A stretch of DNA of 64,000 bases, from contig NZ_CP007585.1 of NCBI RefSeq assembly GCF_000815065.1, positions 714,867 through 778,866 on the forward strand, read 5' to 3'. This document shows positions 63,304-64,000 of the stretch, piece after piece. The DNA is from Mesomycoplasma flocculare ATCC 27399 (GTDB taxonomy: Bacteria; Bacillota_I; Bacilli_A; Mycoplasmatales; Metamycoplasmataceae). Position 1 is the first letter of the stretch. Each line of letters begins with the position of its first letter. The position numbers and the translations under genes were made by a program. Under the pieces are notes generated by a model. It was not told the origin of the DNA. It saw only the letters and a list, made by a program, of their open reading frames with translations, and made no database searches.

Positions 63304-63631
63304 TTTCCTTTAACTCTTCGAAAATTTTTGAAAGGTGTTTCTTTTTTTCTTCAAATCCAAGTTTTAAAAAAGTTTTTCTTGCAATTAAAACTATTCGAAA
63401 ATTCGAAAAAATGACCCCGTTTTTCTTAAAATCACAAAGGGCATTTTTTATTTGCCTTTTGAACCGATTGCGTTTAACTGCATTAGCAAATTTTTTTGGA
63501 ATTGAAATTCCAATCTCAAAAAAATCGTGTTGCGCATAATAAAATATAAGGTAATTTGTGACAATTTGATTTTTTTTATTAATTACTGCTTGAAATTCTC
63601 AATTTTTTTTAATAATTCGAATTGTTTGCAA
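63293..63631 (-). CDS. rnpA: Ribonuclease P protein component
   Basis: 112 residues. The RNR signature KKFANAVKRNRFKRQIKNAL is present, along with the strand pair EIGISIP and FRIVLIARK. It binds RNase P RNA and helps mature tRNA 5' ends. No ATG opens the frame; the first usable codon is TTG at 63631, after an in-frame TAA. It lies 15 bp after rpmH and overlaps yidC. Confidence 0.92.
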
Positions 63632-63646
63632 AACTATCTCAAAAAA

Positions 63647-63790
63647 TTATTTATCTGATACTGTTAATCTTTTACGGCCTTTCGCTCTTCGCGCAGCAAG
63701 AACTTTTCTTCCATCTGCGGTCGACATACGAGCTCGGAATCCATGGGTTTTAACATGTTTTAATTTATTGGGTTGGTAAGTTCGTTTCAC
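63647..63790 (-). CDS. rpmH: 50S ribosomal protein L34
   Basis: 47 residues: [20 protein letters not shown] followed by the basic tail to SDK. The start is GTG at 63790, with AAGGAG just upstream. In bacteria rpmH usually lies next to dnaA and oriC, so the right end of the window should be close to the origin. Confidence 0.96.
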   Translation of the reverse strand: MKRTYQPNKLKHVKTHGFRARMSTADGRKVLAARRAKGRKRLTVSDK

Positions 63791-63877
63791 TTTTTCTCCT
63801 TTTTTTTAATGTTTAATGCGGATTTTTAACGATTTTTTATTATTTTATAAAATTATTGTTAAAATTTTAAAAAAACC

Positions 63878-63913
63878 AACTTTATTTATTAAATAAAATT
63901 AATAAATAAAGTT
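63878..63913. repeat. 14-bp inverted repeat beside rpmH
   Basis: AACTTTATTTATTA pairs exactly with TAATAAATAAAGTT around an 8-nt loop, wholly A/T in its core. It lies in the putative origin-proximal gap 63791-64000. I see no clear DnaA box there. It may be part of an AT-rich unwinding region or a terminator for a gene beyond the window. Confidence 0.5.
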
Positions 63914-64000
63914 ATTAAAAATGTTTGCGCTATTTTTATAACTTAAACAAAACTAACAGACAAAAAAATTGTACCATAATACTCGAGGAAAATTTATAAA

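Overview
The window is from a mollicute. UGA must be read as tryptophan (genetic code 4): nearly every long gene is cut at in-frame UGA codons under the standard code, and the pieces rejoin at conserved positions (for example uvrB, leuS, valS, yidC and the large adhesin). Base composition is very AT-rich. An adjacent P97-type/P102-type adhesin pair, a linked 16S-23S rRNA pair with no 5S next to it, and several lipoproteins point to the Mycoplasma (Mesomycoplasma) hyopneumoniae group. The species call is inference. The rpmH-rnpA-yidC block at the right edge suggests the window ends close to the replication origin.

Layout. 1-8.7 kb is housekeeping: leuS, uvrB, a tsaC-like gene, tRNA-Ile, rplM-rpsI, rsmA, an unusual acetyltransferase-like/TatD fusion, prs and rsmG. 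8.9-13.9 kb carries a GDSL-lipase lipoprotein and smc. 14.2-23.4 kb is an accessory defence island: a frameshifted gene, a split PemK/MazF-like gene, a nuclease-methylase restriction gene with three specificity domains, and a type III res-mod pair. 23.5-28.7 kb holds a secreted protein and two MacB-like ABC transporters. 29-32.9 kb has an HNH-like gene, rpmG, pepP and a lipoprotein. 33-40.1 kb is the adhesin operon. 40.4-44.2 kb is a LanC-like remnant with two half-size ABC exporters. 44.3-49.1 kb is the rRNA operon. 49.7-57.9 kb has greA, a MATE transporter, an ECF S component with a degenerate ABC-like partner, and valS. 57.9-63.8 kb has a lipoprotein, a degenerate McrB-like protein, yidC, rnpA and rpmH.

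The most interesting part is the restriction island. The first system is a PD-(D/E)xK nuclease fused to an N6-adenine methylase. Its stop codon lies at a textbook -1 frameshift signal: an A AAA AAG heptamer, a 6-nt spacer and a GC-rich stem-loop. Slippage would fuse it in frame to a DNA-specificity domain. That domain runs into a (GA)34 tract, then to a second and third specificity domain in other frames. About 4 kb away a type III mod gene carries a (GA)13 tract and is also out of frame. Both GA tracts read through after gain of one GA unit. The island therefore looks built to vary DNA specificity and methylation. Further variability candidates are long A/T runs at the promoter of the adhesin operon, the rRNA promoter and the 5' side of a lipoprotein gene.
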